A DNA stretch of 64,000 nucleotides, taken from NCBI RefSeq assembly GCF_900109465.1, contig NZ_FOAZ01000002.1, forward strand, positions 186,001 through 250,000, written 5' to 3'. Of this stretch, positions 18,580-27,134 are shown piece after piece. Under the pieces are notes generated by a model. The model was not told the DNA's origin. It did no database searches and worked only from the letters and a program-made list of their open reading frames with translations. Numbering within the stretch: the stretch's first letter is position 1; every line of letters starts with the position of its first letter. Source of the DNA: Streptacidiphilus jiangxiensis. GTDB taxonomy: Bacteria; Actinomycetota; Actinomycetes; Streptomycetales; Streptomycetaceae. The translations under genes and the position numbers were made by a program.

Positions 18580-19149
18580 ATGAGCACGTACACCGTTGGC
18601 TACTTCGTCGGCAGCCTGTCCCAGAAGTCGATCAACCGCGTCCTGGCGAACGCGCTGATCCGCGTCGCACCACCGGAGCTGGCGTTCCGGGAGATCCCGA
18701 TCAAGGACCTCCCGCTCTACAACCACGACTTCGACGCCGACTACCCGCCGGAGGGCCGCGCCCTCAAGGACGCGATCGCCGCCGTCGACGCGGTGCTCTT
18801 CGTGACGCCGGAGTACAACCGCGACATCCCCGGCAGCCTGAAGAACGCGATCGACTGGGCGAGCCGGCCATGGGGCACCAACTCCTTCACCCACAAGCCG
18901 TCCGCCGTCATCGGCACCTCACCGGGCAAGATCGGTACCGCCGTCGCCCAGCAGAACCTCCGCTCGATCCTGAGCTTCTGCAACTCGCCGCAGATGAACG
19001 CGCCCGAGGCCTACATCCAGTTCGCCCCGGGGTTGTTCAACGACGACGGCGAGGTCACCGACCCGACCACGCAGCAGTTCCTCACGGACTACATGAGCGA
19101 CTTCCGGGATTTCGTGCAGCGCGTCCTTTCGGTCCTGCCGCCTCGGTAA
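18580..19149 (+). CDS. NADPH-dependent FMN reductase
   Basis: 189-residue flavodoxin-like reductase of the FMN_red family (quinone/azo/chromate reduction). Marks: VGYFVGSLSQKSINRVLANAL (phosphate loop region), VLFVTPEYNRDIPGSLKNAIDW and SAVIGTSPGKIGTAVAQ. There is no ribosome site but TAGCGT lies about eight bases before the ATG, suggesting a leaderless transcript. It is divergent from the hydrolase-TetR operon and shares its operator region. Confidence 0.92.
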   Translation: MSTYTVGYFVGSLSQKSINRVLANALIRVAPPELAFREIPIKDLPLYNHDFDADYPPEGRALKDAIAAVDAVLFVTPEYNRDIPGSLKNAIDWASRPWGTNSFTHKPSAVIGTSPGKIGTAVAQQNLRSILSFCNSPQMNAPEAYIQFAPGLFNDDGEVTDPTTQQFLTDYMSDFRDFVQRVLSVLPPR

Positions 19150-19167
19150 GCCGCACTTTGACGAACC

Positions 19168-19194
19168 GTCACCCGCGGGCCACCCGCGGGTGAC
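19168..19194. terminator. Hairpin terminator after FMN reductase
   Basis: Perfect 12-bp stem GTCACCCGCGGG / CCCGCGGGTGAC with a 3-nt loop, 18 bp after the stop codon. Confidence 0.75.
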
Positions 19195-19275
19195 AGCATG
19201 CCGCCGCGTGCATGCCAAGACTGCGCGCGGCCGACGAGGACGTCGGCCCTCCCCTTCCGTGACCCCGGAGGACCG

Positions 19276-20331
19276 ATGGTCGCCCCGCGTCGTCTCGTCT
19301 CCTGCCTGCTGACCGCCGCAGCCTGCCTGATCCCGCTCTCCCTGCCGGGCGGCCCCGCCGTCGCCGCCACCCGCGACACCGGCGACCTCTCGCTCGCCGC
19401 CGGCACCTCCGTCGGCCTGCACAACACCTACAACGACACCAGCGCCTTCCCCTACCTCGCCCAGGCGCTGGACACCGGCGCCTCGCTGATCGAACTCGAC
19501 ACCTGGGTCGACCCGTTCACCCACGAGTGGAAGGTCAGCCACACCAACCCGCTCGGCAACAGCAACAACTGCGTCGACGCGAGCAGCGCCGCCGACCTCT
19601 ACCGGGGCGGGGCCAACAAGGACCTGGGCAGCTGCCTGGACGACATCCGGATCTGGCTGGCCGCGCACCCCGGGCACCCGCCGATCATGATCAAGCTGGA
19701 GATGAAGGCGGGCTTCGACGCCACCGTCGGCCTCGGCCCCACCCAGCTCGACTCGCTCGTCCAGACCCACCTGGGCACGGACGTCTACCGCCCGGCCGAC
19801 CTGATGGCCGGCTACCCCAGCCTCGACGCGGCCGCCCGCGCGAACGCCTGGCCGACGCGCTCCGCCCTTGCGGGCAAGGTGATCCTCGAGGCGATCCCGG
19901 GCACCTTCGAGATGAACAACCCGTTCGACCACCTCTGGACGGACACCGAGTACGCCCAGCACCTCGCCGCGCTGCAGTCCTCCGGCCACCTCGGCGACGC
20001 GCAGGTCTTCCCCTCGGTCCTCGGCGCCGCCTCCGGCGACCCGCGTACCCGCTACTCGGACGCGAGCCTGCGCCCCTGGTTCGTGGTCTTCGACGGCGAC
20101 GCGCACGCCTTCGTGAACGGCGGCATCGACACGTCCTGGTACGACACCAACCACTACCTGCTGGTGATGACGGACGCCCAGAACGTCACCCCGGCCCTCT
20201 CCGACACGACCCCCACCGCCGCCGACGCGACGGCGCGGGTGGCGCAACTGGCCGCCGCGCACGCCTCCTTCGTCTCCTGCGACTGGACCGGCCTGCCGTC
20301 GGTGCTCGCGGAGCAGCTGACGCGCGGCTGA
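19276..20331 (+). CDS. Secreted phosphatidylinositol-phospholipase-C-like protein
   Basis: 351-residue exported protein of the Ca2+-dependent PI-PLC/glycerophosphodiester-type TIM-barrel group. The signal peptide ends about residue 33 (PAVAA). The catalytic barrel has SVGLHNTYN (first active-site His), LIELDTWVDP (metal-binding Glu/Asp), KVSHTNPLG (second His) and PIMIKLEMKAG. GGAGG lies four bases before the ATG at 19276. Likely acts outside the cell on phospholipids or phosphodiesters; exact substrate is an inference. Confidence 0.85.
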   Translation: MVAPRRLVSCLLTAAACLIPLSLPGGPAVAATRDTGDLSLAAGTSVGLHNTYNDTSAFPYLAQALDTGASLIELDTWVDPFTHEWKVSHTNPLGNSNNCVDASSAADLYRGGANKDLGSCLDDIRIWLAAHPGHPPIMIKLEMKAGFDATVGLGPTQLDSLVQTHLGTDVYRPADLMAGYPSLDAAARANAWPTRSALAGKVILEAIPGTFEMNNPFDHLWTDTEYAQHLAALQSSGHLGDAQVFPSVLGAASGDPRTRYSDASLRPWFVVFDGDAHAFVNGGIDTSWYDTNHYLLVMTDAQNVTPALSDTTPTAADATARVAQLAAAHASFVSCDWTGLPSVLAEQLTRG

Positions 20332-20429
20332 CCGGCTCCGAAAAATTCTCTCCCGCGGCTGTCACACTCCCCCGGCGCCGATTGTCATACCTGTGAGAGC
20401 AACGAAAGAGAACGACCGAGGAGATCACC

Positions 20430-20903
20430 ATGGAACCGCGTCTGAACCTGTTCGGCAGCAGCATCGGCGCCTCCTTCTTCAAGTACATCAACTCCGCGGG
20501 CAAGGTGGTCCACGACTCCGGTGTCCCGCACGCCACGCAGGAGCTGGTGAAGATCAGGGCGAGCCAGATCAACGGCTGCGGCTTCTGCACCGACATGCAC
20601 ACCAAGGACGCCACCGCTGCCGGGGAGACCTCCGTCCGCCTCAACCTGGTGGCGACCTGGCGCGAGGCCACGATCTTCACCGAGGCCGAGCGAGCGGCGC
20701 TGGAGCTGGCCGAGGAGGGGACCAGGATCGCCGACGCGGCCGGAGGCGTCTCCGACGAGGTGTGGGAGGCCGCGGCCAAGCACTACGACGAGGAGCAGTT
20801 GGCCGCGCTCATCGGCCTGATCGCGGTCATCAACGCGTACAACCGGATCAACGTGATCAACCGCCAGCCGGCGGGCGACTACGTGCCGGGCATGTTCGGC
20901 TGA
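20430..20903 (+). CDS. Carboxymuconolactone decarboxylase-family protein (AhpD-like)
   Basis: 157-residue alkylhydroperoxidase-D-like protein. The redox motif is Cys50-x-x-Cys53 in NGCGFCTDMHTKDA, with the downstream His that completes the AhpD proton relay. Such proteins reduce peroxide-linked partners or act as stand-alone peroxidases. GAGGAG precedes the ATG at 20430. It stands alone between terminator-like elements, with no ahpC beside it. Confidence 0.93.
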   Translation: MEPRLNLFGSSIGASFFKYINSAGKVVHDSGVPHATQELVKIRASQINGCGFCTDMHTKDATAAGETSVRLNLVATWREATIFTEAERAALELAEEGTRIADAAGGVSDEVWEAAAKHYDEEQLAALIGLIAVINAYNRINVINRQPAGDYVPGMFG

Positions 20904-20921
20904 TCCGGCACGACCGCGCCG

Positions 20922-20954
20922 CCGGGCCCCGACTCCCGTGGAGTCGGGGCCCGG
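20922..20954. terminator. Strong bidirectional terminator
   Basis: A perfect 14-bp stem CCGGGCCCCGACTC / GAGTCGGGGCCCGG with a 5-nt loop lies between the convergent AhpD-like and sugar-binding-protein genes. Confidence 0.85.
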
Positions 20955-20970
20955 TGCGTGCACGTCGTGG

Positions 20971-21948
20971 TCAGCAGGAGGCCTTGTAGACGTACTTGGC
21001 GATCTGCGGGTCGCTCAGGTTGTCCTTGGTGATGGCGACCATCGTGGTGCCGATCGACGCCTGCACCGGCTTGCCGGCCAGCGCGGCGGCCAGCTGGTCG
21101 ACGGCCTGGGTGCCGATCGCGGCCGGGTCCTGGGCGACCAGGACCTGCAGCGTGCCGTTCTTCAGCGCCGTGATCTCGTCAGGTTCGGCGTCGAAGGCCG
21201 CGACCTTGACCTGGCCCTGCTTGCCCGCCTGGGACAGGCCCGTGGCCACGCCCTGGCCGGTGTTGGTGTTGCCCGCGAACACACCGCCGAGGTCCGGGTG
21301 GGCGGCCAGCGTCGACTGGATCTGCGAGGCGGCCGTCGCGGGCAGGTCGTTGTCGTAGAGGGTCGGCAGCACCTTGATGTTCGGATACTTGGCCATCTCC
21401 TCGGTGAAGCCCTTGATCCGGGCGTCCGTGGTGGAGATGCCGGGCTTGACGCTGATGACGATGACGGAGCCCCTCTCCCCCATCTGCTGGGCGAGTGCGT
21501 CCGCGGCGACCTGGCCGCCCTTCTCGTTGTCGGACGAGATCCGGGTGATGCCCACGGACGGGTCCGTCACCGAGGTGTCGACCAGCGCGATCTTCGTGCC
21601 CGAGGACTGGATCTGCTTCAGCGAGGGCGTGAGCGCCTCGGTGTCCACCGGCGAGACCATCAGGCCGTCCGGACGGGCGGCGGCCACGGAGTCGATCAGC
21701 GGGCGCTGCACCGAGACGTCCCACTGCGCGGAGCCGTCGGCGGTGAACGCCAGGCCCCTGGCCTTCGCCTCCGCCTGTGCGGCGCAGGTCATGGTGATGT
21801 AGAAGGGGTCGCTCTTCACGCCCGTGATCAGCGTGATCTTCTTCTGGGCGGTGCTGCCCGGACCGTTGGCGCTCGACGAACAGGCCGCGGTGGTGGCCAG
21901 GACGAGGGCCGCGCCGGCGACCACCAGCACAGTGCGTCGTTTCGACAT
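20971..21948 (-). CDS. Sugar ABC transporter substrate-binding lipoprotein
   Basis: 325-residue periplasmic-binding-protein-like lipoprotein (peripla_BP_4, ribose/galactose type), anchored on the outer face of the membrane. The lipobox is LATTAACSSS with Cys23. Binding-fold marks: ITLITGVKSDPFYITM, DGLMVSPVD, GGQVAADALAQQM, GVFAGNTNTGQGV, and KVAAFDAEPDEI. GGAG precedes the ATG at 21948. Last gene of the ATPase-permease-binding-protein operon. Ligand probably a sugar or cyclitol, not deducible further. Confidence 0.93.
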   Translation of the reverse strand: MSKRRTVLVVAGAALVLATTAACSSSANGPGSTAQKKITLITGVKSDPFYITMTCAAQAEAKARGLAFTADGSAQWDVSVQRPLIDSVAAARPDGLMVSPVDTEALTPSLKQIQSSGTKIALVDTSVTDPSVGITRISSDNEKGGQVAADALAQQMGERGSVIVISVKPGISTTDARIKGFTEEMAKYPNIKVLPTLYDNDLPATAASQIQSTLAAHPDLGGVFAGNTNTGQGVATGLSQAGKQGQVKVAAFDAEPDEITALKNGTLQVLVAQDPAAIGTQAVDQLAAALAGKPVQASIGTTMVAITKDNLSDPQIAKYVYKASC

Positions 21949-21970
21949 GGTGGTTCTCCTCTCTGCTGCT

Positions 21971-23137
21971 TCAGGTGCGCTCGCGCGTGCGGCGGCGCAT
22001 CTGGTCGAGGTGGACGGCGGCGACCAGGACCACGCCCACCGCCACGTCCTGCCAGTACTGCTGGACGCCGATGACGATCAGTCCGGTGGTCAGCACCGCC
22101 GGGATGAAGACGCCGATCACGGTGCCGAGCACGGAGCCGCGACCGCCGAAGAGGCTGGTGCCGCCGAGCACCACGGCGGTGATCACCCGCAGGTTGTCGG
22201 TGGAGTGCCCCGCGATCGAGGTCGTGCCGTAGGAGGCCAGCCACATCACCGCGCCGAGCCCGGCCAGCAGGCCCATCAGCGCGTACACCTTGACGAGGTG
22301 TCGGCCCACCGCGACGCCCGCGCGGCGGCTCGCCGCCGGGTTGGAGCCGATGGCGAAGGTGTGGGTGCCGAAGCGCGTGGTGCCCAGCAACAGCCCGAAG
22401 GCCAACGTGACGACGGCGGCGAGGATCACCAGCCAGGGGATGCCGAGCAGCTTGCCGTACCCGAGGCTGTTCTGCAGGTGCGCGGCGGCCGCGTCGGCGG
22501 GGTCCTGGCCGCCGGTGGCCAGCTCGGCGATGCCGAGTGCCGCGCCGAGCCCGCCGAGGGTGACGATCAGCGGCGGCACCTTGCCGGTGGCGACCACCAG
22601 CCCCTGCAACGCGCCCCAGGCCGCGCCCACGCCCAGCGCGATCAGCGCGCAGACGGCGACCGTCCACCAGCCGGCGTCGGCGCCGCCGTGGTGGATGTTG
22701 TACTCGCCCGCGGCGACGGCCGCGAGCACGAGCACCGAGCCGATCGACAGGTCGATGCCGGCGGTGATGACGACGAAGGTCATACCGACGCCGAGGACGA
22801 GGTAGATGGCGGCGTTGACGGCGATCTGGGTCAGGTCGTAGGTGGTGAAGAAGGTGCGGGGCGCGGCGAGGGTGAAGAAGACGACGAGCCCGGCGAGGAT
22901 CAGGAAGGTCCACACCTCGCTGACGGAGGCGGCGCGGAGCAGCAGCGGCCGCGCCGCCGCGGTGGGCGCGGGGACGGTGGCGGGCGCCGCCGGGGCGGCC
23001 GGACGCCCGGCCCCGGGCGCGGGAGCAGCCGTTGATGCAGCACCCTGCGAGGCGTCGCGAGACACGGAAGTCGGGCCGGCGAGCGAGTCCGGCGGCCGGT
23101 CGTCGGGTTCCCGGTCGGTGGCACCGGTCGTGGTCAT
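21971..23137 (-). CDS. Sugar ABC transporter permease (RbsC type)
   Basis: 388-residue membrane protein of the BPD_transp_2 family. An unusually long Ala/Pro-rich N-terminal cytoplasmic tail (about 65 residues) precedes about ten transmembrane helices. Family marks: GVGMTFVVITAGIDLSIGSVL, TTRFGTHTFAIGSNPAASR (cytoplasmic coupling loop) and ITAVVLGGTSLFGGRGS. The ATG at 23137 overlaps the stop of the ATPase gene by four bases and has GAGGAGG upstream, so translation is coupled. Confidence 0.93.
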   Translation of the reverse strand: MTTTGATDREPDDRPPDSLAGPTSVSRDASQGAASTAAPAPGAGRPAAPAAPATVPAPTAAARPLLLRAASVSEVWTFLILAGLVVFFTLAAPRTFFTTYDLTQIAVNAAIYLVLGVGMTFVVITAGIDLSIGSVLVLAAVAAGEYNIHHGGADAGWWTVAVCALIALGVGAAWGALQGLVVATGKVPPLIVTLGGLGAALGIAELATGGQDPADAAAAHLQNSLGYGKLLGIPWLVILAAVVTLAFGLLLGTTRFGTHTFAIGSNPAASRRAGVAVGRHLVKVYALMGLLAGLGAVMWLASYGTTSIAGHSTDNLRVITAVVLGGTSLFGGRGSVLGTVIGVFIPAVLTTGLIVIGVQQYWQDVAVGVVLVAAVHLDQMRRRTRERT

Positions 23138-23949
23138 CGCGCCTCCTCCTCGCCGCGCGCGTCCTCTTCGCCGCCGACGACCGCGGCGGCAGCCTGTTCG
23201 CGGTCCAGGGAGCCGGTCATCGCGCCGACCAGCTCCTCGATGGTGGTGTCGGCGGCGCGGAGCGAAGCGACCCGGCGACCGAGCCGCAGCACCTCCACGC
23301 GGTCCGCCACCGAGAGCACCTCCGGCATGTTGTGGCTGATCAACACGACCGCGATGCCGCGTTCGGCGACGCGGCGCACGGTGTCCAGCACACGGGCCCG
23401 TTGGACGACGCCGAGCGCCGCCGTCGGTTCGTCGAGGAAGATGACACGGTGGGCGAAGGCGACCGCGCGCGCCACCGCGACCGACTGCCGCTGGCCGCCG
23501 GAGAGCGTCGCCACCGGTGCGGACGGGTCCTTGAGCGTGACGCCCAACTCCGCGAAGGCGCGCACCGCCTCGCGGCGCATCGTGGTCCGGTCGAGCACCC
23601 CGAGGCGCCCCAGCAGTCCGCCGCGCAGCAGCTCCCGACCCAGGTAGAGATTGGTCGGCGCGTCCAGGTCCTGCGCCAGGGAGAGGTCCTGGTAGACCGT
23701 CTCCACACCCAGCCGCTGGGCGTCCTGGGGGCCGGAGAAGCGGACGAGCCTCCCGTCGAGCAGGATCTCGCCCGCATCCGGGGCGACGACGCCCGACAGG
23801 ACGTTGACGAGCGTGGACTTGCCCGCTCCGTTGTCGCCGACCAGGGCGACGACCTCGCCCGCGTGGGCGCGGAAGTCGGCGCCCTGCAACGCCTGCACGT
23901 GCCCGAACCGCTTGACCACGCCGCGTGCTTCCAGCAACGGCTCCGTCAC
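23134..23949 (-). CDS. Sugar ABC transporter ATP-binding protein (single domain)
   Basis: 271-residue ATPase. Walker A GDNGAGKST, signature LSGGQRQSVAVARAV, Walker B RVIFLDEPTAALG and the H-loop ISHNMPEV are intact. Carbohydrate importers of the CUT2/Rbs type usually have a duplicated ATPase near 500 residues; this is the single-domain version and presumably dimerises. The GTG at 23949 has GGAGGAGG seven bases upstream. First gene of the importer operon, with a palindromic operator 17 bp upstream of the start. Confidence 0.93.
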   Translation of the reverse strand: MTEPLLEARGVVKRFGHVQALQGADFRAHAGEVVALVGDNGAGKSTLVNVLSGVVAPDAGEILLDGRLVRFSGPQDAQRLGVETVYQDLSLAQDLDAPTNLYLGRELLRGGLLGRLGVLDRTTMRREAVRAFAELGVTLKDPSAPVATLSGGQRQSVAVARAVAFAHRVIFLDEPTAALGVVQRARVLDTVRRVAERGIAVVLISHNMPEVLSVADRVEVLRLGRRVASLRAADTTIEELVGAMTGSLDREQAAAAVVGGEEDARGEEEAR

Positions 23950-23966
23950 GGCCCACCTCCTCCGTG

Positions 23967-23980
23967 CGACAACGTTGTCG
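23967..23980. promoter_or_regulatory. LacI-type operator O1
   Basis: CGACAACGTTGTCG is a perfect 14-bp CG-centred palindrome, the classic LacI-family operator form, 17 bp upstream of the ATPase gene start. Its core recurs at 24056. Confidence 0.82.
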
Positions 23981-24055
23981 TCGTGGGTCGATTGCACCCG
24001 CAAGCTGACGGAACGTCAATCCCTTTGGCAGGATGAATCATCCCTCCTCTTCCCG

Positions 24056-24067
24056 GGCAACGTTGTC
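24056..24067. promoter_or_regulatory. LacI-type operator O2
   Basis: GGCAACGTTGTC matches 11 of 12 bases of the O1 core GACAACGTTGTC. Centre-to-centre distance to O1 is 88 bp, compatible with looping, and it lies 57 bp upstream of the lacI-family start, compatible with autoregulation. Confidence 0.75.
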
Positions 24068-24124
24068 TATGCTGGGCGCCGTCGGGTGTTCCCGCACGCT
24101 TCCCGGAGGGGTCGGTGGCCGCAG

Positions 24125-25177
24125 ATGCCAGCCAGCACGGATCGTCCCGGCTTCCGCCCCGCTCCCCCGGTCCGGCCCACCATGAAGGACGTGGCCGCGG
24201 CGGCGGGGGTCGGGCTCAAGACCGTCTCCCGTGTCGTCAACGGCGAGCCCGGGGTCAGCGAGGACACCGCGCGCCGGGTCCGTTCCGTGATCGACGCGCT
24301 GGGATTCCGCCGCAACGACGGAGCACGGCTGCTGCGCCAGGGCGCCCGGACGGGCAGCGTCGGACTGCTGCTGGAGGACGTGGCCGACCCGTTCTACTCA
24401 CAGCTGAGCCGGGCGGTCGAGGAGGTGGTGCGGGCCCATGGCTCGCTGCTGCTGACGGGCTCCTCCGCCGAGGACTCCGCGCGCGAACGCGAACTCGCCC
24501 TGGGCTTCTGTGCGCGCCGGGTCGACGGACTGGTGGTGGTCCCCACTTCGGCCGACCACGCTTACCTCGCACCGGAGTTGACGGCCGGAACGGCGATGGT
24601 CAGCGTGGATCGGCCGATGCCCGGCCTGGACGTGGACACCGTTCTCGCCGACAACCGCACCGGCGCCGCCACCGGTGCCTCGCACCTGCTGCGGCAGGGC
24701 CACCGCCGGATCGGTTATCTCGGCGACGCGCCGGACATCTACACCGCCGCGGAGCGTCTGGCCGGCTACCGCGAGGCGATGGCCGCGGCGGGCTGCCCCG
24801 TCGAGGAGCCGTGGGTCGCCATGGGCCGCCCGGACCCGCTGGAGCTGCGCTTCGCTCTGGCCCGCATGCTCACCGGCCCCGAGCCGGTGACGGCGCTGCT
24901 GTGCGGCAACAACCGCACCACCGTCGCGGTCCTGCGCGAACTGGCCGGACGGGTGGAGCGCCCGGCGCTGGTGGGCTTCGACGACTTCGAACTCGCCGAC
25001 CTGCTGGCGGTGCCGGTCACGGTGGTGGCGCAGGACCCGGCTCTGATGGGCCGCACCGCCGCCGAGCTCCTCTTCCGCCGCCTGCGCGGAGAGACGGCGG
25101 CGGCGCAGCAGGTCGTCGTCCGCACCCGTCTCGTGCCGCGCGGTTCCGGCGAGCTGACCCCGCCGGCTACGCGCTGA
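24125..25177 (+). CDS. LacI-family regulator of the sugar ABC operon
   Basis: 350-residue repressor. The HTH is at about residues 20-45 (TMKDVAAAAGVGLKTVSRVVNG), with hinge helix near LLRQGARTG, then a periplasmic-binding-protein-like effector domain (SVGLLLEDVADPFYSQL, HRRIGYLGD, PALVGFDDFELADLL). The ATG at 24125 is 13 bases after GGAGGGG; an ATG at 24182 would remove the N-terminal tail only. It is divergent from the importer operon with two matching palindromes between. Effector is presumably the transported sugar. Confidence 0.93.
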   Translation: MPASTDRPGFRPAPPVRPTMKDVAAAAGVGLKTVSRVVNGEPGVSEDTARRVRSVIDALGFRRNDGARLLRQGARTGSVGLLLEDVADPFYSQLSRAVEEVVRAHGSLLLTGSSAEDSARERELALGFCARRVDGLVVVPTSADHAYLAPELTAGTAMVSVDRPMPGLDVDTVLADNRTGAATGASHLLRQGHRRIGYLGDAPDIYTAAERLAGYREAMAAAGCPVEEPWVAMGRPDPLELRFALARMLTGPEPVTALLCGNNRTTVAVLRELAGRVERPALVGFDDFELADLLAVPVTVVAQDPALMGRTAAELLFRRLRGETAAAQQVVVRTRLVPRGSGELTPPATR

Positions 25178-25352
25178 AGCCTGCCTCGGCGAGCGCGACG
25201 TCGATGCGCGCCCGGTGGTCCGCCTGCCAGTCGTCGAGGGTCTGCGCGGCCTCCTTCAACGGGCGGATGCCCAGGTCCATCACCTGGCCGGCGCCGACGA
25301 CGTCGGCCAGGGTGGTCGGAGACAGGTCGGCGAATTCCTTGATCGAATGCAT
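25167..25352 (-). CDS. Truncated RraA-like aldolase N-terminus
   Basis: 61 residues. The first half (FADLSPTTLADVVGAGQVMD followed by LGIRPL) reads like the N-terminus of RraA/HMG-CHA aldolase-family proteins, which continue for another 180 residues with a Gly-rich active-site loop. Here the frame instead runs into an unrelated charged helix (DDWQADHRARIDVAL) and stops, overlapping the 3' end of the LacI gene by 11 bp. It may be a remnant or a small protein in its own right. There is no strong ribosome site. Confidence 0.45.
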   Translation of the reverse strand: MHSIKEFADLSPTTLADVVGAGQVMDLGIRPLKEAAQTLDDWQADHRARIDVALAEAGFSA

Positions 25353-25399
25353 TCGCCCAACGTAGCAATCGCACCCCGTGGCAACCCGGGAGCACGGGC

Positions 25400-25906
25400 C
25401 TACGGCTGCGGCACGTACCGCACCGCGAGGGTGGCCGGGTGGGCCGTGGGGCTGCTCGGGGCGGGGGTGAAGACGACGGTGCCGGTGCCGGCGCACGGCA
25501 GGACCAGGCTCGTCGGGATCGGCGCCTTCACGGCGTAGAAGTCGAGCGTCACCGGCGCGGTGACCGAGGCGACGCCGAAGCTCACGACGACGCTGGTGGC
25601 CGCGGCGCCGGTGTAGCCGACGTCGGCGGTGCCCGAGGCCGCGGCGGGCAGGACGTCGACGGTCTGGCCTGCCAGCGGGTGGCCCGTCTCGCCCGGCGTC
25701 AGCGGGCCGAAGCAGGCCATCTGGATCGCGGCGTCGACGCCCGCGCCGTTGACCTGGCCGGTGAAGAACTGGTCGGGGCCGATCGGCGCGGGGTCGACGA
25801 CGCCGTCGGCGTGCGCGGCGGGGGCGACCGCGGCGGCGAGGCCACAGGCCAGTGCGACCGCGACGATGGCGCGACAAGCCGAGAAGTTGATGGACCGAGC
25901 TGCCAT
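25400..25906 (-). CDS. Secreted hypothetical protein
   Basis: 168 residues with a clear signal peptide (to about AAHADG, residue 33). GGGAGGA lies seven bases before the ATG at 25906. The mature part is beta-rich with two Cys residues (MACFGPL and VLPCAGTG) that could form a disulfide, and ends in ATLAVRYVPQP. No family recognised; overall look is of a small immunoglobulin-like extracellular protein. Confidence 0.75.
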   Translation of the reverse strand: MAARSINFSACRAIVAVALACGLAAAVAPAAHADGVVDPAPIGPDQFFTGQVNGAGVDAAIQMACFGPLTPGETGHPLAGQTVDVLPAAASGTADVGYTGAAATSVVVSFGVASVTAPVTLDFYAVKAPIPTSLVLPCAGTGTVVFTPAPSSPTAHPATLAVRYVPQP

Positions 25907-26117
25907 GACGTCCTCCCGAAGGTGCGGACCCTTGGGCGTCCGGGCCGGACGCCCGACGGACATGGTGGCGGTCATGACAGGAACAGGGCAATGCCCCCGG
26001 GTTGAACAGTCACCGACCGCGACCACACCGGCGCCCCTCGCCCTGCGGAACCGCATGAAGCGCGGGAGACTGGGCTCTGATGTGGCCTCGGCCCCGATCC
26101 ACCGGAGGGTGATCCGC

Positions 26118-26381
26118 ATGACCCAGCAGAGCCCTGGCGGCGACGACTCGATCCTCGCCAGGATCCACGAGCTGGTGGGCGAGGAGCGGGAGCTGCGCGA
26201 CCAGCTCTCCGCCCAGCGCATCGACGCCGACACCGAACGCGACCGTCTGGCCGCGCTGGAGACCCAGTTGGACCAGTGCTGGGACCTCCTGCGGCAGCGG
26301 CGCGCCCGTATCGACGCGGGCCAGGACCCGGACGACGCCCGCGTGCGTCCCGCCTCGGAGGTCGAGAACTACCTGTCCTGA
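26118..26381 (+). CDS. DUF2630 protein
   Basis: 87-residue acidic helical protein. Marks of DUF2630 are ILARIHELVGEERELRD, the coiled-coil centre and the C-terminal DPDDARVRPASEVENYL. GGAGGG lies eight bases before the ATG. Cytosolic; function of the family unknown. Confidence 0.93.
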   Translation: MTQQSPGGDDSILARIHELVGEERELRDQLSAQRIDADTERDRLAALETQLDQCWDLLRQRRARIDAGQDPDDARVRPASEVENYLS

Positions 26382-26408
26382 CGTGCCGCCTCGGGCACGA
26401 TGGTGCGT

Positions 26409-27116
26409 ATGACGACGACACTGATCACCGGGGCCAACAAGGGCCTCGGCTTCGAGACCGCACGTCGGCTGCTGGCCCAGGGCCACACCGTCTACGTGGG
26501 CAGCCGGGACGCGGGGCGCGGCCGGGAGGCCGCCGCCCGGCTCGGCGCGCGGTTCGTCCAGTTGGACGTCACCGACGACGCCTCCGTCGAGGCGGCCGCG
26601 AAGTCGGTCGCGGCCGACGGCGGGCTGGACGTGCTGGTCAACAACGCCGGGATCGAGGAGTACGCGCCGGACGGCGGCATCGTCGGAGCGGCGGAGCTGA
26701 CCGCGGACGTGATGCGGACCGTGCTGGAGACCAACGTGGTCGGCCTGGTGCGGGTCACCCACGCGTTCCTGCCGCTGCTGGAGCGCTCCGCCGCACCGGT
26801 CGTCGTGAACGTCAGCAGCGGCCTGGCCTCGGTCGCCTCGGTGGCCGATCCCTCGCACCGGACCCACGGCTACCCCGGCGTCGCCTACCCCGCCTCGAAG
26901 GCGGCGGTGAACATGGTGACGGTGCAGTTCGCCAAGGCGTTCCCGGCGATGCGGATCAACGCCGTCGAGCCGGGCCACACCGCCACCGACCTGAACCGGA
27001 ACGCAGGTCGGCAGACGGTGGAACAGGGCGCGGAGGTCATCGTGCAGTTGGCCTCGATCGGCCCCGACGGGCCGACCTGCGGCTACTTCGACGCGCGCGG
27101 ACCGCTCACCTGGTGA
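26409..27116 (+). CDS. Short-chain dehydrogenase/reductase
   Basis: 235-residue classical SDR. Cofactor motif TGANKGLGFETA, NNAGIEEYAP, catalytic Ser in VVNVSSGL, and YPASKAAVNM as the YxxxK motif (Tyr in VAYPASK). The ATG at 26409 lies a few bases after CACGAT, a leaderless arrangement; the ATG at 26400 would add three residues. Substrate unknown. It is convergent with the large fusion gene. Confidence 0.93.
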   Translation: MTTTLITGANKGLGFETARRLLAQGHTVYVGSRDAGRGREAAARLGARFVQLDVTDDASVEAAAKSVAADGGLDVLVNNAGIEEYAPDGGIVGAAELTADVMRTVLETNVVGLVRVTHAFLPLLERSAAPVVVNVSSGLASVASVADPSHRTHGYPGVAYPASKAAVNMVTVQFAKAFPAMRINAVEPGHTATDLNRNAGRQTVEQGAEVIVQLASIGPDGPTCGYFDARGPLTW

Positions 27117-27134
27117 CCGTCACCGGCACGAGCC

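Noticed and set aside
21971..24019. A single 682-codon frame joining the ABC ATPase and permease region
   Set aside because: The part upstream of 23137 is out of frame with the ATPase and contains no motif; the permease starts at the coupled ATG at 23137.
27108..27124. GGTGACCGTCACC palindrome between convergent genes
   Set aside because: Stem of only six pairs spanning the SDR stop codon; too weak to call a terminator or operator.
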